Both the position numbers and the translations under genes were made by a program. 30,118 nt of DNA from contig JACPXK010000080.1 in assembly GCA_016196565.1 (NCBI GenBank), positions 1 to 30,118 of the forward strand, given 5' to 3'. The stretch is from Candidatus Omnitrophota bacterium (GTDB lineage Bacteria > Omnitrophota > Omnitrophia > Omnitrophales > Aquincolibacteriaceae). The notes under the pieces are model-generated. The model saw only the letters and a list, made by a program, of their open reading frames with translations, ran no database searches and was not told the DNA's origin. Positions 15,747 through 25,318 of the stretch are shown here, one piece after another (position 1 is the first letter of the stretch; each line of letters begins with the position of its first letter).

Positions 15747-16327
15747 TACGCTTTTCTCTTTCGAGTCAGAGATAAGAAATTTCTAAGAATATTTTTTCCC
15801 GAATCGGTTAAGATGGATTCAGGATGAAATTGAACTCCCCAAACCGGATACTGACGATGCCTCAGCCCCATAATCTCCCCCTCGTTGGTCCATGCCATGA
15901 TTTCAAGCTCTTTGGGGAATGTTTTGCGGTCCACCAGCAGGGAGTGATAACGGGTGGCCTGAAAGGGACTCGGAATATCTTTGAATATTTCTTTTTTTGT
16001 ATGATAAATGGGCGATGTTTTTCCGTGCATAATTCTTGCGGCCCTAATAATTTTTCCGCCATAAACATAACCGATGCATTGATGGCCTAAGCAAACGCCG
16101 AGAATAGGAATTTTTCCGCTGAAAGTCTGTATCACTTCATTGGAAATCCCCGCCTCTTTGGGAGTGCACGGTCCCGGGGAGATAACAATTTGAGCGGGTT
16201 TCAGGCGTTTGATTTTCTGAATATCAATTTGATCATTGCGGTAGACCACGGGACCCGCACCAAGCTCGCCCAAATACTGGACCAGGTTGTAAGTAAAAGA
16301 ATCGTAATTATCGATGACTAAAAGCAT
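15746..16327 (-). CDS. trpG: Anthranilate synthase component II (glutamine amidotransferase)
   Basis: The 193-residue class I amidotransferase has the N-terminal [20 protein letters not shown] and PGPCTP. The nucleophile C79 lies in GVCLGHQ, and the other catalytic residues H168 and E170 lie in QFHPES. It supplies ammonia to TrpE, encoded directly upstream with a TAATG stop/start junction. Proteins of this type can also serve para-aminobenzoate synthesis (PabA); the location in a trp operon makes the TrpG role primary, but a shared role is possible. Confidence 0.95.
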   Translation of the reverse strand: MLLVIDNYDSFTYNLVQYLGELGAGPVVYRNDQIDIQKIKRLKPAQIVISPGPCTPKEAGISNEVIQTFSGKIPILGVCLGHQCIGYVYGGKIIRAARIMHGKTSPIYHTKKEIFKDIPSPFQATRYHSLLVDRKTFPKELEIMAWTNEGEIMGLRHRQYPVWGVQFHPESILTDSGKNILRNFLSLTRKRKA

Positions 16328-17802
16328 TAGAAATTCCCCTGATTTTGCAAAGCACCAAGTAATGCCTTGGCTTTATTCACGGTTTCTTGATATTCCTTTA
16401 CTGGATGGGAATCTTTGACAATGCCCGCCCCCGCTTGCAGATAAATTTTCTTCCCATCTGTCACAAGCGTGCGGATGGTAATGCACATATCCATGTCATG
16501 ATTGAAACTAAAATACCCCAAGCATCCGGCATAAGGGCCGCGGTTTTCGGGTTCCAATTCATCAATAATTTGCATGGCACGAATTTTTGGAGCTCCAGTC
16601 ACCGTGCCGGCCGGAAAAGTGGCCTTGAGAAGATCAAAACTCGTTTTTCCCGGTTTTAATTTTCCGATAACATCACTGACAAGATGCATGACGTGGGAAT
16701 AACGCTCCACATGCGCGAAGTTTTTGACTCGAATGCTGTCAAACTCGCAGACACGGCCGAGATCATTGCGGCCCAGATCCACCAGCATCAGATGCTCGGC
16801 CATTTCTTTGGGCGATTTTTTTAAAGTATCTTCAAGGGATTGATCCTCCGCCGGAGTTTTGCCCCGCGGCCGGGTCCCTGCAATCGGACGAACTTCGGCC
16901 GTACGTCCGGTCTTTTTCACCAAGAGCTCAGGAGACGATCCGATCAGGCGAAAATTTTTTGCGCGGAAATAAAACATATAAGGCGATGGATTGATGGATC
17001 GCAAGGCCCGGTAAACTTGAAAATCATTTTTAAGCGGGGCTGTCGAAAAACGCTGGGAGAGTACCACCTGAATACAATCCCCCGCTTTAATGTAGTTCTT
17101 AATGCGATTTACTTTTTGCGAAAATCCGGAAGGCGTCATATTGCTTTTAAGAATAACCGGCTTGTTTTTGCTCCGCACTGGCGCCAGTTTGAGAGGATTT
17201 TGAATCAATTGCCGGGTCTTGGCTATTTGATGGACCGCTTTAGCATAAACGGTTTTTAAATTTCCTCTACCCTGAGTTTCCGCTAAAACGGTAATGGAAA
17301 GCTCTTTGCGAAAATGGTCGAAAATCACAAGCTCATAGCTCAGAAAGAAAATGGCGTCCGGAATTTTGGGCCCTTTCTTTTTGGACAAACGAATTTGCTC
17401 AAAATCCTGCACATTTTCATAGCCGAGATATCCCACAAAGCCGCCGCAAAAACCGGGCAAGGCTTCCGGGTTGGCAAGTTTATAAGTTGCGAGCCTGGCT
17501 GCCATCAAATCGGCGATATGACCTTTGAAGCCGACGGGCCGGAGACGGTTACGCTCAAGGCTGGAAATCTTTTGCCCGCGCGAAATGAGAATGGCTGCGG
17601 GATTGATTCCGATAAAGGAAAACCTTCCGATTTTTTCTTCCTGTTCCGCGGATTCTAATAAAAAAGCATACGGTGCCTTGTGGGCCAGTTTTAGAAAACA
17701 GGAAACGGGCGTTTCTAAATCTGCCGGAATGCTTTCGGAAATGGCGACCAGGTTTCCTTTTTTAGAAAGACGGCTAAAATTTTTAAAATCCAAAGAAATC
17801 AT
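16327..17802 (-). CDS. trpE: Anthranilate synthase component I
   Basis: This 491-residue chorismate-using enzyme makes anthranilate with TrpG. The N-terminal regulatory region has LLES (48-51), the segment linked to tryptophan feedback binding in the family. The catalytic domain has [11 protein letters not shown] (241-251), PIAGTRPRG (306-314), [10 protein letters not shown] (342-351), [13 protein letters not shown] and GAGIVKDS. The TrpE-type PIAGTRPRG and the trp context favour TrpE over PabB. The ATG start overlaps the hisI stop by 4 nt (ATGA). No leader peptide or attenuator-like structure is visible before it, since hisI occupies that place. Confidence 0.96.
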   Translation of the reverse strand: MISLDFKNFSRLSKKGNLVAISESIPADLETPVSCFLKLAHKAPYAFLLESAEQEEKIGRFSFIGINPAAILISRGQKISSLERNRLRPVGFKGHIADLMAARLATYKLANPEALPGFCGGFVGYLGYENVQDFEQIRLSKKKGPKIPDAIFFLSYELVIFDHFRKELSITVLAETQGRGNLKTVYAKAVHQIAKTRQLIQNPLKLAPVRSKNKPVILKSNMTPSGFSQKVNRIKNYIKAGDCIQVVLSQRFSTAPLKNDFQVYRALRSINPSPYMFYFRAKNFRLIGSSPELLVKKTGRTAEVRPIAGTRPRGKTPAEDQSLEDTLKKSPKEMAEHLMLVDLGRNDLGRVCEFDSIRVKNFAHVERYSHVMHLVSDVIGKLKPGKTSFDLLKATFPAGTVTGAPKIRAMQIIDELEPENRGPYAGCLGYFSFNHDMDMCITIRTLVTDGKKIYLQAGAGIVKDSHPVKEYQETVNKAKALLGALQNQGNF

Positions 17803-18176
17803 GTCTTGTAAACCTTGTCCGGATCAAAAACCTTTTCTTGGGTAATTCGAACAATGTCCCCTTTGTCATTTAATTCATGGACAAAGCAAGTGCGGTAACC
17901 TAAATGGCATGCACCCCCCTTTTGCCGGACTTTAATAAGCACTGCGTCTTGATCGCAATCCGTCAGCATTTGAGTCACATCTTGCTTGTGTCCGGAGGTT
18001 TCCCCCTTGACCCAATATTGTTTTCGGGAACGGGAATAAAAAACGGTGTGCTTTTCTTTCATGGTACGTTCCAGAGCGATTTTATCCATATAAGCCAGCA
18101 TTAAAACCTCGCCGGAATCGGCATCTTGAATAATGGCGGCGATTAGCCCGTTGGCATCGAATTTAAACTGTGTCAT
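17799..18176 (-). CDS. hisI: Phosphoribosyl-AMP cyclohydrolase
   Basis: This 125-residue enzyme opens the adenine ring of phosphoribosyl-AMP in histidine synthesis. Family motifs are complete: YSRSR..YWVKGETSGH (about 47-62), the metal-binding DCDQD and GGACHLGYRTCF. There is no HisE domain, so phosphoribosyl-ATP pyrophosphatase must be encoded elsewhere. It is the first gene of the trp transcription unit rather than the last of the his block: a 95-bp gap with a promoter separates it from hisF, and it overlaps trpE by 4 nt. GAGGG lies about 10 nt before the ATG. Confidence 0.96.
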   Translation of the reverse strand: MTQFKFDANGLIAAIIQDADSGEVLMLAYMDKIALERTMKEKHTVFYSRSRKQYWVKGETSGHKQDVTQMLTDCDQDAVLIKVRQKGGACHLGYRTCFVHELNDKGDIVRITQEKVFDPDKVYKT

Positions 18177-18237
18177 GTGGTCTTAACCCTCTATCTTTCA
18201 ATAAGTTATAGTCAAAATTTGGAATTGATTACCCTTG

Positions 18238-18267
18238 AGTATGCCCTACAATCAAGAAGTGTGTCAA
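18238..18267 (-). promoter_or_regulatory. Sigma70-type promoter of the hisI-trp unit
   Basis: On the - strand a perfect -35 TTGACA (18262-18267) is followed by 18 bp and CATACT (18238-18243, 4 of 6 consensus bases). Transcription would start near 18231, about 55 nt before the hisI ATG. The leader is too short for a classical trp attenuator, and no Trp-codon-rich peptide is seen in it. Confidence 0.55.
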
Positions 18268-18271
18268 GTAG

Positions 18272-19030
18272 TTACAACCGGACAGGAATGCCCTTGGTAT
18301 GCAAAAAACTTTTTACTTCGGGGATTTTGATTTCACCGAAATGAAAAATTGAAGCTGCCAAACAAGCGTCTGCCTTTCCCTTCGTGAATGCCTCATAGAA
18401 ATGCTCGAGATTGCCCGCACCGCCTGAGGCGATGACCGGGATATTGACGGCCTCCGAAACCCGGCGCGTTAATTCCAGATCATAACCATCTTTGGTGCCG
18501 TCCGAGTCCATGCTGGTAAGCAAAATTTCACCGGCCCCGAAGGTTTCTCCCTTTTTGGCCCACTCGACAGCATCCAAGGGAGTAGGATTTCTTCCACCAT
18601 GCGTGTAAACCCGCCAATGAGTTGCATCGTCACGTTTCGCGTCGATGGCGAGCACTATGCACTGGCTCCCAAAACGTCGGCTTGCCTGCCGGATAAATTC
18701 GGGATTTTCAATGGCGCTTGTGTTGATCGATACCTTATCACAACCGGCTTTAAGCAAATCGCGTATGTCTTGTACGGATCGAATGCCTCCTCCCACCGTA
18801 AAAGGGATATAAATGGATTCAGCAACCTTTTCGACAATTTGAATCAAAATAGGGCGTTTTTCGTGCGAGGCGGTAATGTCTAAAAAAACCAGCTCATCAG
18901 CTCCCGCGTTGTCATAGGCAACCGCACAGGCCACCGGATCGCCGGCATCCTTCAAGTTCAGAAACTTGATTCCTTTGACGACACGTCCGTCACGGACATC
19001 GAGGCAAGGAATAATTCTTTTGGTAAGCAT
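18272..19030 (-). CDS. hisF: Imidazole glycerol phosphate synthase, cyclase subunit
   Basis: This 252-residue TIM barrel combines PRFAR with ammonia from HisH to form imidazole glycerol phosphate and AICAR. Motifs: [18 protein letters not shown] at the N-terminus (with the catalytic Asp), [24 protein letters not shown] and ASGGAGN. ATG 19030 is used instead of a longer open frame (to 19102) because the family begins at [11 protein letters not shown]. No Shine-Dalgarno is evident before it; it starts 7 nt after the stop of the membrane protein gene, so it probably depends on coupling. Confidence 0.97.
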   Translation of the reverse strand: MLTKRIIPCLDVRDGRVVKGIKFLNLKDAGDPVACAVAYDNAGADELVFLDITASHEKRPILIQIVEKVAESIYIPFTVGGGIRSVQDIRDLLKAGCDKVSINTSAIENPEFIRQASRRFGSQCIVLAIDAKRDDATHWRVYTHGGRNPTPLDAVEWAKKGETFGAGEILLTSMDSDGTKDGYDLELTRRVSEAVNIPVIASGGAGNLEHFYEAFTKGKADACLAASIFHFGEIKIPEVKSFLHTKGIPVRL

Positions 19031-19037
19031 GGAAGGA

Positions 19038-19451
19038 TTAAAAAATCTTTTCGTGCTGGGTCTTGAAAGTTTGTTGTAAAGTTTCGAGCGCGGCAAGTCC
19101 AAAGGCCTGAAGATGGCAAAAAATGGAAAGAATAAAGCTGGCGCAGGCTATGAGAACGGCAGCGACATCTTTAATGGTAATGGGCGCCAAGGCTTGACGA
19201 TTCCATAAAAAAATCGAGATAAAGAGCGGGATGAGAAAAAACACCCAGCCTAGGAACGAATGCTGCAAATAAGAGGCTTTGATTTTGTGGCTGAGGGACT
19301 TATCCAATTCTTTTGTCTTGCGCACAAGAGGTTTTAAAAACCAGCTTCGTATCGTGTAGGCGCTGATCACATAAACCAGCCCGATAAGGGCCCATGACCA
19401 GCTGCGTTCGTTAAGGATTGCATTTAAATAAAACTGTATTTGTTCTTTCAT
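19038..19451 (-). CDS. Unknown small membrane protein inside the his operon
   Basis: I do not recognise this 137-residue product. It has about three membrane helices (approximately residues 18-36, 66-84 and 92-117). A basic, charged stretch between the first two ([19 protein letters not shown]) and the mostly polar C-terminal tail ([13 protein letters not shown]) would lie in the cytoplasm if the positive-inside rule holds. No catalytic motif is visible. Its ATG overlaps the hisA stop by 4 nt and its stop is 7 nt before the hisF ATG, so it is embedded in the operon and almost certainly translated. Composition and frame look like a true gene. A regulatory, transport or simply hitch-hiking role is equally open. 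Confidence 0.8.
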   Translation of the reverse strand: MKEQIQFYLNAILNERSWSWALIGLVYVISAYTIRSWFLKPLVRKTKELDKSLSHKIKASYLQHSFLGWVFFLIPLFISIFLWNRQALAPITIKDVAAVLIACASFILSIFCHLQAFGLAALETLQQTFKTQHEKIF

Positions 19452-20176
19452 TGCGTTCCTCGGATCAATTGAACGGCGTCAGGAAGCAAAAACTTCTTAT
19501 CATAAAGCGCTTTGCCGACGATAACGCCGTCGAAGTTTTTTTTCTTAATTTGCGAACAGCGCTCGACATCATTTAAACTGCTCACCCCGCCGGAAAGAAT
19601 GATGCGAGACTCCGTCGCGGCCAATATTTTTTCCAGTTCGATGAAATTTGGTCCGTGCAGCATGCCGTCCCGCTGAATGTCCGTATAAATAAAAGTTCCG
19701 ATCGCAAACTTCTTCAGTAATTCCAATGTTTGAGGTATGGTTTTCCCGCTGGTATTTTGCCAGCCTTGAGTTTGAACAATTCCATTCCGAGCATCAAGAC
19801 CGATTGCGATTTGCTCTCCGAATCGTGGCATGACAATTTGTAAAAAATTCTCATCAAGGGCTTTGGTGCCGATAACAACCCGGTCGATTCCGTGTTCCAG
19901 AAGACGCTTGATGTCCTCCGTTGTTCGTAATCCCCCGCCAAACTGGATGCGGCATTTCACGGCTTTACGGATACCGAGAACAAAATCCAGGTTTTTAAGA
20001 ATTCCCGTCTTGGCACCCTCTAGATCCACGATATGAAGCCACGCAGCCCCTTGATCTTCCCACTGACGGGCTATGGATATTGGATCGACGGAATACACCG
20101 TTTCTTGATCAAATTGTCCTTTGGTCAAACGGACGACTTTGCCGGCGTAAAGGTCAATGGCGGGATAGATAATCAT
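19448..20176 (-). CDS. hisA: Phosphoribosylformimino-AICAR-phosphate isomerase
   Basis: This 242-residue TIM-barrel isomerase produces PRFAR, the substrate of HisHF. Motifs: YPAIDLYAGKVVRL (4-17, with the catalytic Asp), LHIVDLEGAKTG, QFGGGLR, YTDIQRDGML (second catalytic Asp) and LSGGVS. A separate trpF is present, so there is no need for a dual-function PriA. It begins 15 nt after the hisH stop with only a weak GAGAG upstream and overlaps the membrane protein gene by 4 nt. Confidence 0.97.
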   Translation of the reverse strand: MIIYPAIDLYAGKVVRLTKGQFDQETVYSVDPISIARQWEDQGAAWLHIVDLEGAKTGILKNLDFVLGIRKAVKCRIQFGGGLRTTEDIKRLLEHGIDRVVIGTKALDENFLQIVMPRFGEQIAIGLDARNGIVQTQGWQNTSGKTIPQTLELLKKFAIGTFIYTDIQRDGMLHGPNFIELEKILAATESRIILSGGVSSLNDVERCSQIKKKNFDGVIVGKALYDKKFLLPDAVQLIRGTQ

Positions 20177-20191
20177 GATTTCGAGCTCTCA

Positions 20192-20797
20192 TTACCAGCG
20201 AATGAAATTTTTAAGGATGGCGAGCCCAGCTTTTTGGCTTTTTTCCGGATGAAACTGGGTCGCAAAGCAGGTTTCACTGCCGATGATGGCAGGAAAAGTT
20301 TCGTCGCCATAATTTGTTTTTCCGAGGACAAGTTTAGGGTCGGCCGGAAGGCCATAAAAAGAATGCACGAAATAAAAATTGCTGTCCGCCGGAATTCCTT
20401 TTAAAACCGGGTGGTCACCGCTGAAGGCCACTTGATTCCATCCCATATGAGGAATTTTGACATTTTTCGATTTGAAACGTTGAACGCTGCCCGGAATCGA
20501 TCCGAGGCCGGTAGCATCTTTATCCTCTTCGCTTGTTTTAAAAAGAAGCTGCAATCCCAAGCATATGCCCAAAAAAGGTTTGCGGCCGGACAAATAGTTT
20601 TGAAGAGATTCAAAAAGACCCAGCTGGCGAAGTTCACGGACCGCATCGCCGAAAGCCCCCACGCCGGGCAAAACGACCTTGTCGGCATTTTCAATATCTT
20701 TGGGCGAAGAGGAAACTTTGACTTTGCTCCCGAGATTTTCTAGCGCCTTGGAAACACTTCGAAGATTGCCCATTCCATAATCGACAATCACAATCAT
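20192..20797 (-). CDS. hisH: Imidazole glycerol phosphate synthase, glutaminase subunit
   Basis: This 201-residue class I amidotransferase feeds ammonia to HisF. It starts with the typical IVDYGMGNLRSV, followed by LPGVGAFG. The nucleophile C79 lies in GICLGLQLLF, and H183/E185 in QFHPEKS complete the triad. HisH-specific PHMGWN is present. It lies 2 nt after hisB and 15 nt before hisA; its partner hisF is two genes further on. Confidence 0.97.
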   Translation of the reverse strand: MIVIVDYGMGNLRSVSKALENLGSKVKVSSSPKDIENADKVVLPGVGAFGDAVRELRQLGLFESLQNYLSGRKPFLGICLGLQLLFKTSEEDKDATGLGSIPGSVQRFKSKNVKIPHMGWNQVAFSGDHPVLKGIPADSNFYFVHSFYGLPADPKLVLGKTNYGDETFPAIIGSETCFATQFHPEKSQKAGLAILKNFIRW

Positions 20798-20799
20798 GA

Positions 20800-21399
20800 T
20801 TACAGACTGCCCTTGGTGGAGGGAACTCCTTTAACGCGCGGATCTAGCTGAGTGGCGATATCCAAGGCCCTGGCCGTCGCTTTAAAAGCGCCCTCAATAA
20901 TGTGATGGGAATCGTGGCCGGATAATACTTCCACATGCATATTAATTCCGGCATGCTGGCAGAAGGCCTTCATGAATTCCATGGCATCATGAAAAGAATA
21001 ATTTTCCAGGCGCGAAAAACGCACCCCTTTGGCTTTGGCGATGTGAAGCGACGGACGGCCGGAAATATCGAGCGTGACGCGAATCAAGACTTCGTCCATC
21101 GGAATGCTGGCAAAACCATAGCGGCGAATCCCTTTTTTATCGCCCAAGGCCTTAATCAATGCTTGACCTAAAACAATGCCGAGATCTTCATTGGTGTGAT
21201 GAATGTCGACATGAAGGTCGCCTTTGGCATGAACCTGAAGATCAAACAAGCCGTGCTTGGATAGCAAGGTCAGCATATGGTCCAAAAAAGGCATGCCGGT
21301 GCTAATGCGCGATTGTCCCTGGCCGCCGACGACGAGTTTCATTTTGATGTCGGTTTCGGTAGTTTTGCGGTGAATTTCTGCCTTGCGTATTTTTGACAT
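20800..21399 (-). CDS. hisB: Imidazoleglycerol-phosphate dehydratase
   Basis: This 199-residue single-function dehydratase has no histidinol-phosphatase domain. The two metal-binding His-rich motifs of the repeated half-domains are clear: DIHHTNEDLG (about 65-74) and GHDSHHIIEG (161-170), with FLDHM (38-42). It dehydrates imidazole glycerol phosphate to imidazole acetol phosphate. Gaps of only 2 nt separate it from hisD and hisH. Confidence 0.97.
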   Translation of the reverse strand: MSKIRKAEIHRKTTETDIKMKLVVGGQGQSRISTGMPFLDHMLTLLSKHGLFDLQVHAKGDLHVDIHHTNEDLGIVLGQALIKALGDKKGIRRYGFASIPMDEVLIRVTLDISGRPSLHIAKAKGVRFSRLENYSFHDAMEFMKAFCQHAGINMHVEVLSGHDSHHIIEGAFKATARALDIATQLDPRVKGVPSTKGSL

Positions 21400-21401
21400 G
21401 A

Positions 21402-22676
21402 TCAGTCCCCAGTGGATGAAATTTTTTCGGGCTTTGTCTCGCCCGTTTTTTCAATGAATCGCGCTTCCATAGAAATCCGGTGAAGTACCAGCCCTTCCAT
21501 TTCGGTTAGCTTTTGAATATGTTCGCGTGTTTTAAGAAGGGCCTCTTTCGTATAAGAAATAATTTGCGAACTTTTGATAAACGTAGAGGCGCTCAGCGGT
21601 GAAAAATAACGCGCCGTTCCGCCCGTGGGCAGCACATGGCTTGGCCCGGCCACATAATCGCCGACCACTGCCGGTGAAAAAGGTCCTAAAAAAATAGCGC
21701 CGGCATGTTTGATGTTTTTGAGGATTTTTTCCGGCTCCTCAACCATAAGCTCAAGATGTTCAGGCGCAATTTCATTGGCGACTTCACAAGCTTCCGCTAT
21801 GGATTTGACTTGGATGATGTAGCCGTTGTCGACACGTTTACGAATGGCATCGATAAGTTTTTTCGAATGCGTAATCAAATAGGCAATGCCGCCAAAATGT
21901 TCGGCCTGGGCGAGCAAATCGCAAGTGACATAATCGGGATTGGCGGAGGCATCGGCCACAATGGCGACCTCGCTCGGGCCTGCGACCATATCAATATCGA
22001 CAAAGCCATAAACTTGGCGTTTTGCCTCAGTCACATAGGGATTTCCGGGGCCGACAATTTTATCGACTTTACGGATGGTTCTTGTGCCAAAAGCCATGGC
22101 CCCGATGGCCTGGGCTCCCCCCACCCGGTAAATTTCATTAACGCCTAAAAGATTGGCCACGATTAAAATATGAGGATCGATTTCCCCCGTATCGCGGTTT
22201 GGAGGCGTACAGATCACGATTTCTTTGACGCCCGCAACTTTGGCCGGAATGACGCTCATATAGACGGTTGAAACCAGCGGCGCGGTTCCGCCGGGGATAT
22301 AAACTCCCACGCGTTCCAGCGGCTGATATTTTTTGCCTAAATAGACTCCGTCGGGCGTGTGGACTTCAAAGGATTGCTTAAGCTCTTTTTCATAATATTC
22401 CCGGACATTTTCTGAGATCATGCGAAGGAGCGGAACAAAAGATACTTTGATTTTTTCATAGGCCCGGTTAATGTCCCCTTGCGTGACGGCAATACGCTTG
22501 AGCGGCAAATCCAAGCCGTCAAACTCGCGTGTGAACCGGCGAATCGCCACGTCGCCACGCTGACGGACTTCGGCCAAAATGCGATTCACTTTTTTGAACA
22601 CGTTTTTGTCAAAAACTTGGCTGAAATCGCGGGTGACTTTTTTCTGTGTTTGTTTGTCCCAGTTAAGTACTTGCAT
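21402..22676 (-). CDS. hisD: Histidinol dehydrogenase
   Basis: This 424-residue zinc enzyme carries out the last two oxidations from histidinol to histidine. Seen: VGVYIPGG, VGPGNPYVTEAKR, DMVAGPSE, zinc ligands Q257 and H260 in AQAEHFGG, catalytic E306-H307 in APEHLEL, D340 in VVGDYVAGPSH, and H399 near the C-terminus. An extra polar tail of about 15 residues follows the family core. It begins 8 nt after alaS, so the his block reads on from the recA-recX-alaS genes with no promoter visible between them. Confidence 0.97.
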   Translation of the reverse strand: MQVLNWDKQTQKKVTRDFSQVFDKNVFKKVNRILAEVRQRGDVAIRRFTREFDGLDLPLKRIAVTQGDINRAYEKIKVSFVPLLRMISENVREYYEKELKQSFEVHTPDGVYLGKKYQPLERVGVYIPGGTAPLVSTVYMSVIPAKVAGVKEIVICTPPNRDTGEIDPHILIVANLLGVNEIYRVGGAQAIGAMAFGTRTIRKVDKIVGPGNPYVTEAKRQVYGFVDIDMVAGPSEVAIVADASANPDYVTCDLLAQAEHFGGIAYLITHSKKLIDAIRKRVDNGYIIQVKSIAEACEVANEIAPEHLELMVEEPEKILKNIKHAGAIFLGPFSPAVVGDYVAGPSHVLPTGGTARYFSPLSASTFIKSSQIISYTKEALLKTREHIQKLTEMEGLVLHRISMEARFIEKTGETKPEKISSTGD

Positions 22677-22684
22677 GTGTGCCT

Positions 22685-25318
22685 TTAATTTTTTAGTTCG
22701 TGAATTTTATCTTGAATATAATCGGATATTTTTGCTTCAAGAGCTTCTTTTTTTTGATATAGCTGGCCTTTATTGGGAGCTCCACCTTGGACAAGATCCA
22801 CGCGGCCGCCGGCATTGGCCTCAATCAACGCGCCCACGGAAGTTCCGAGTTCTGTCATATTGAGTGACGTTTTCTTTAAATCAGGGCTCATCCCCAGTAA
22901 AAATTGAATTTTTTCATCCTGTTCGGCAGCTAGAAAGTAAACGGTTTTGGGTGAACGCGACCTTAAATCATCGGACAAATGCCGGAGTTCATTAACATCC
23001 ATCCCTTTGGACGTATAGATGGCCAAACGGACTGGCCCTATCATTTTTGCTCCGGATAAAATCTTCGTAGAATCGATAGCTTGAAGTTTTCCGCTTCCTT
23101 TTTCTTTCTCGAGCTTTTTCAAATTGTCCTGTAATTTAGCGATACGTTCGACAAGCTGGTCCGGCGTTGTTTTCAAATTCTGCGCGATTTGCTGGACTTG
23201 ATTACGGAGTGTTCGTACATAATCAAGCGCCCCTTCCCCGGTTAGGGCTTCGATACGGCGCGTACCGCTGCCGATAGAAGAATCGCTTGTAATGACAAAA
23301 GCACCAATTTGTCCTGTCCGGTCACAATGCGTTCCTCCGCAAAATTCTTTGCTGAAACCCGGGACCGTAACCACGCGCACCCGGTTTCCGTATTTTTCTC
23401 CGAAGAAGGCAAGGGCACCTTCCTTTTTGGCCTGTTCCGTATCTTTTTCCTCTTTGGACAAAGCTGTATCCTTCAGGATTTCACTGTTGACGCTGTCTTC
23501 GATTTGCCTGATTTGTTCGGCCGTAATCGCTTGCGAATAAGAATAATCGAAACGCAGCCTGTCAGGAGCGACTAAAGAACCTAATTGACGCACCTGGGCC
23601 CCGAGGATATTGCGTAATGCGGCATGAAGCAAGTGCGTGGCTGTGTGATTGCGCATAATGCGTGCGCGGCGAAGAACGTCAACCGAACATTCCACGGCGT
23701 CCCCTGTTTTGACAGCGCCTGATAGAATTTCGATATGATGAATGAAATAAATGTCTTTTTTTTGAACGTCCGCGACCTTAGCTTCAAAATTTTTACCTTT
23801 GAGAATTCCCTGATCGCCGACCTGTCCGCCGCTTTCCGCATAAAAAGGACTTTGATCTATAACCAAAACACCTCTTTGATTCTTAATTTCTGTCAAAAGC
23901 ACTTTGGCTTGAGCATGAAGTGCTTGATAGCCTAGAAAAGTCGTTGCGGGGAGGCCGGCCAATTTTTTCTCCAAATCCGTTGTGACAAAAATTTCGCCGG
24001 AAATTTGAGTGGCCGCTTTGGCACGCTTACGCTGCTCTTCCATCAGCCGGTCAAAGCCGGGCTGATCGATCTCCAACCCTTTTTCAAATGCGATTTTCCG
24101 TGTGAGTTCATCCGGAAACCCGTACGTGTCGTAAAGCTCAAAAACGAGTTCTCCGGGAATCATTCCGCCCTTGAGTTTTGGAATGCGGTCATTGAGAATA
24201 TTTAATCCGTTTTCGAGGGTGGCAAGAAACCGTTCTTCTTCTCCCAAAATTGTCCCGCTGATGCTTTGCTGGGATTCTTCAAGTTCCGGATAAGCATGGG
24301 ACATAACTTTGACCACGGCCGGCAGCGCTTGATAGAGAAAAGGTTTATCGGATTCCCCCGTGGTGAGTTCATAGGCATGCCAGAGTGCTCTTCGTATCAG
24401 TTTTCGGATCACATAGCCTCGCCCTTCATTGCTGGGGATGACTCCGTCTGTGATAGAAAATGCAATCGCTCTAAGGTGATCGCTGATGGCATACAACCGG
24501 GATTTTTTCGATTCTTCGGCAAGAGGTTCTCCCGCTTTTTTAACGAGGTTTTTGACGAGCAGTGACGCAATTTTTTCATTAATCGGCTGAAAAATATCGA
24601 TTTCGTAATTAGTTTTTTTGTCTTGAAGAACGCAAGCAAGGCGTTCGAGTCCCATGCCGGTGTCGATATTTTTTTGAGCCAAAGGAACGAGTTTGCCACC
24701 CTCCTGACGGTCGAACTGGGTAAAAACTAAATTCCAAATCTCGGCAAACCGTTTGTCTTCAACGGTGCCGCCATCGCCCCCAGAAGAATCCAGATCAAAA
24801 TAGATTTCAGAGCAAGGGCCGCACGGACCATTGGGACCGTTTTTGGGCGCGTTCGACGGCCAGAAATTATCCTTGTCGCCGAGTTTATAAATCCAATCCT
24901 TGCGGACAATTTTGGACCAGATTTCATAAGCCTCGGAATCTTCTTTGTGAACGCTGACGCGAAGCCTTTCCTTCGGAATTTGAAGTTTGACTGTCAAAAA
25001 TTCCCAAGCCCATTCAATCGCCTCTTTTTTGAAATAATCGCCGAACGAAAAATTTCCCAGCATTTCGAAAAAAGAATGATGAAAGGCAGTCCGTCCTACT
25101 TCTTCGAGGTCGCCTGTGCGCAGGCATTTTTGAGAGCTTGCGGCCCGCTTGAGATCCTTTTTTAATCCGAGAAAATAATCCTTGAATTGATTCATGCCGG
25201 CGCCGGTAAAAAGCAAAGTAGGATCATTCTGGGGGACAAGCGAGTCACTCGGCACAATGGAATGCCCCTTGCTCTTAAAAAAATCCAGATATGTTTCTCT
25301 AATTTTATCTGTCTTCAT
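22685..25318 (-). CDS. alaS: Alanyl-tRNA synthetase
   Basis: This 877-residue class II synthetase charges tRNA-Ala. The N-terminal catalytic core shows FTGAGMNQFKDYFLG, HHSFFEMLGNFSFGDYFK and GPCGPCSEIYFD. The editing domain shows HTATHLLHAALR and FCGGTHC with the expected zinc His/Cys residues. A C-Ala domain with a coiled-coil follows, ending with the GG.. and VQGGAPN stretch. The ATG at 25318 gives the family N-terminus (MKTDKIRETYLDFFKSKGHSIVPS is the region, cited by position 1-24); the open frame to 25372 only adds unrelated residues. It overlaps the end of recX by 14 nt. Confidence 0.98.
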   Translation of the reverse strand: MKTDKIRETYLDFFKSKGHSIVPSDSLVPQNDPTLLFTGAGMNQFKDYFLGLKKDLKRAASSQKCLRTGDLEEVGRTAFHHSFFEMLGNFSFGDYFKKEAIEWAWEFLTVKLQIPKERLRVSVHKEDSEAYEIWSKIVRKDWIYKLGDKDNFWPSNAPKNGPNGPCGPCSEIYFDLDSSGGDGGTVEDKRFAEIWNLVFTQFDRQEGGKLVPLAQKNIDTGMGLERLACVLQDKKTNYEIDIFQPINEKIASLLVKNLVKKAGEPLAEESKKSRLYAISDHLRAIAFSITDGVIPSNEGRGYVIRKLIRRALWHAYELTTGESDKPFLYQALPAVVKVMSHAYPELEESQQSISGTILGEEERFLATLENGLNILNDRIPKLKGGMIPGELVFELYDTYGFPDELTRKIAFEKGLEIDQPGFDRLMEEQRKRAKAATQISGEIFVTTDLEKKLAGLPATTFLGYQALHAQAKVLLTEIKNQRGVLVIDQSPFYAESGGQVGDQGILKGKNFEAKVADVQKKDIYFIHHIEILSGAVKTGDAVECSVDVLRRARIMRNHTATHLLHAALRNILGAQVRQLGSLVAPDRLRFDYSYSQAITAEQIRQIEDSVNSEILKDTALSKEEKDTEQAKKEGALAFFGEKYGNRVRVVTVPGFSKEFCGGTHCDRTGQIGAFVITSDSSIGSGTRRIEALTGEGALDYVRTLRNQVQQIAQNLKTTPDQLVERIAKLQDNLKKLEKEKGSGKLQAIDSTKILSGAKMIGPVRLAIYTSKGMDVNELRHLSDDLRSRSPKTVYFLAAEQDEKIQFLLGMSPDLKKTSLNMTELGTSVGALIEANAGGRVDLVQGGAPNKGQLYQKKEALEAKISDYIQDKIHELKN

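Noticed and set aside
18177..18237. trp leader peptide/attenuator before the hisI-trp unit
   Set aside because: The leader is only about 55 nt, with no Trp-codon cluster and no competing hairpins.
19031..19102. Longer N-terminus for HisF beginning at 19102
   Set aside because: The extra 24 residues are not HisF-like and overlap the membrane protein gene; the family begins at the ATG at 19030.
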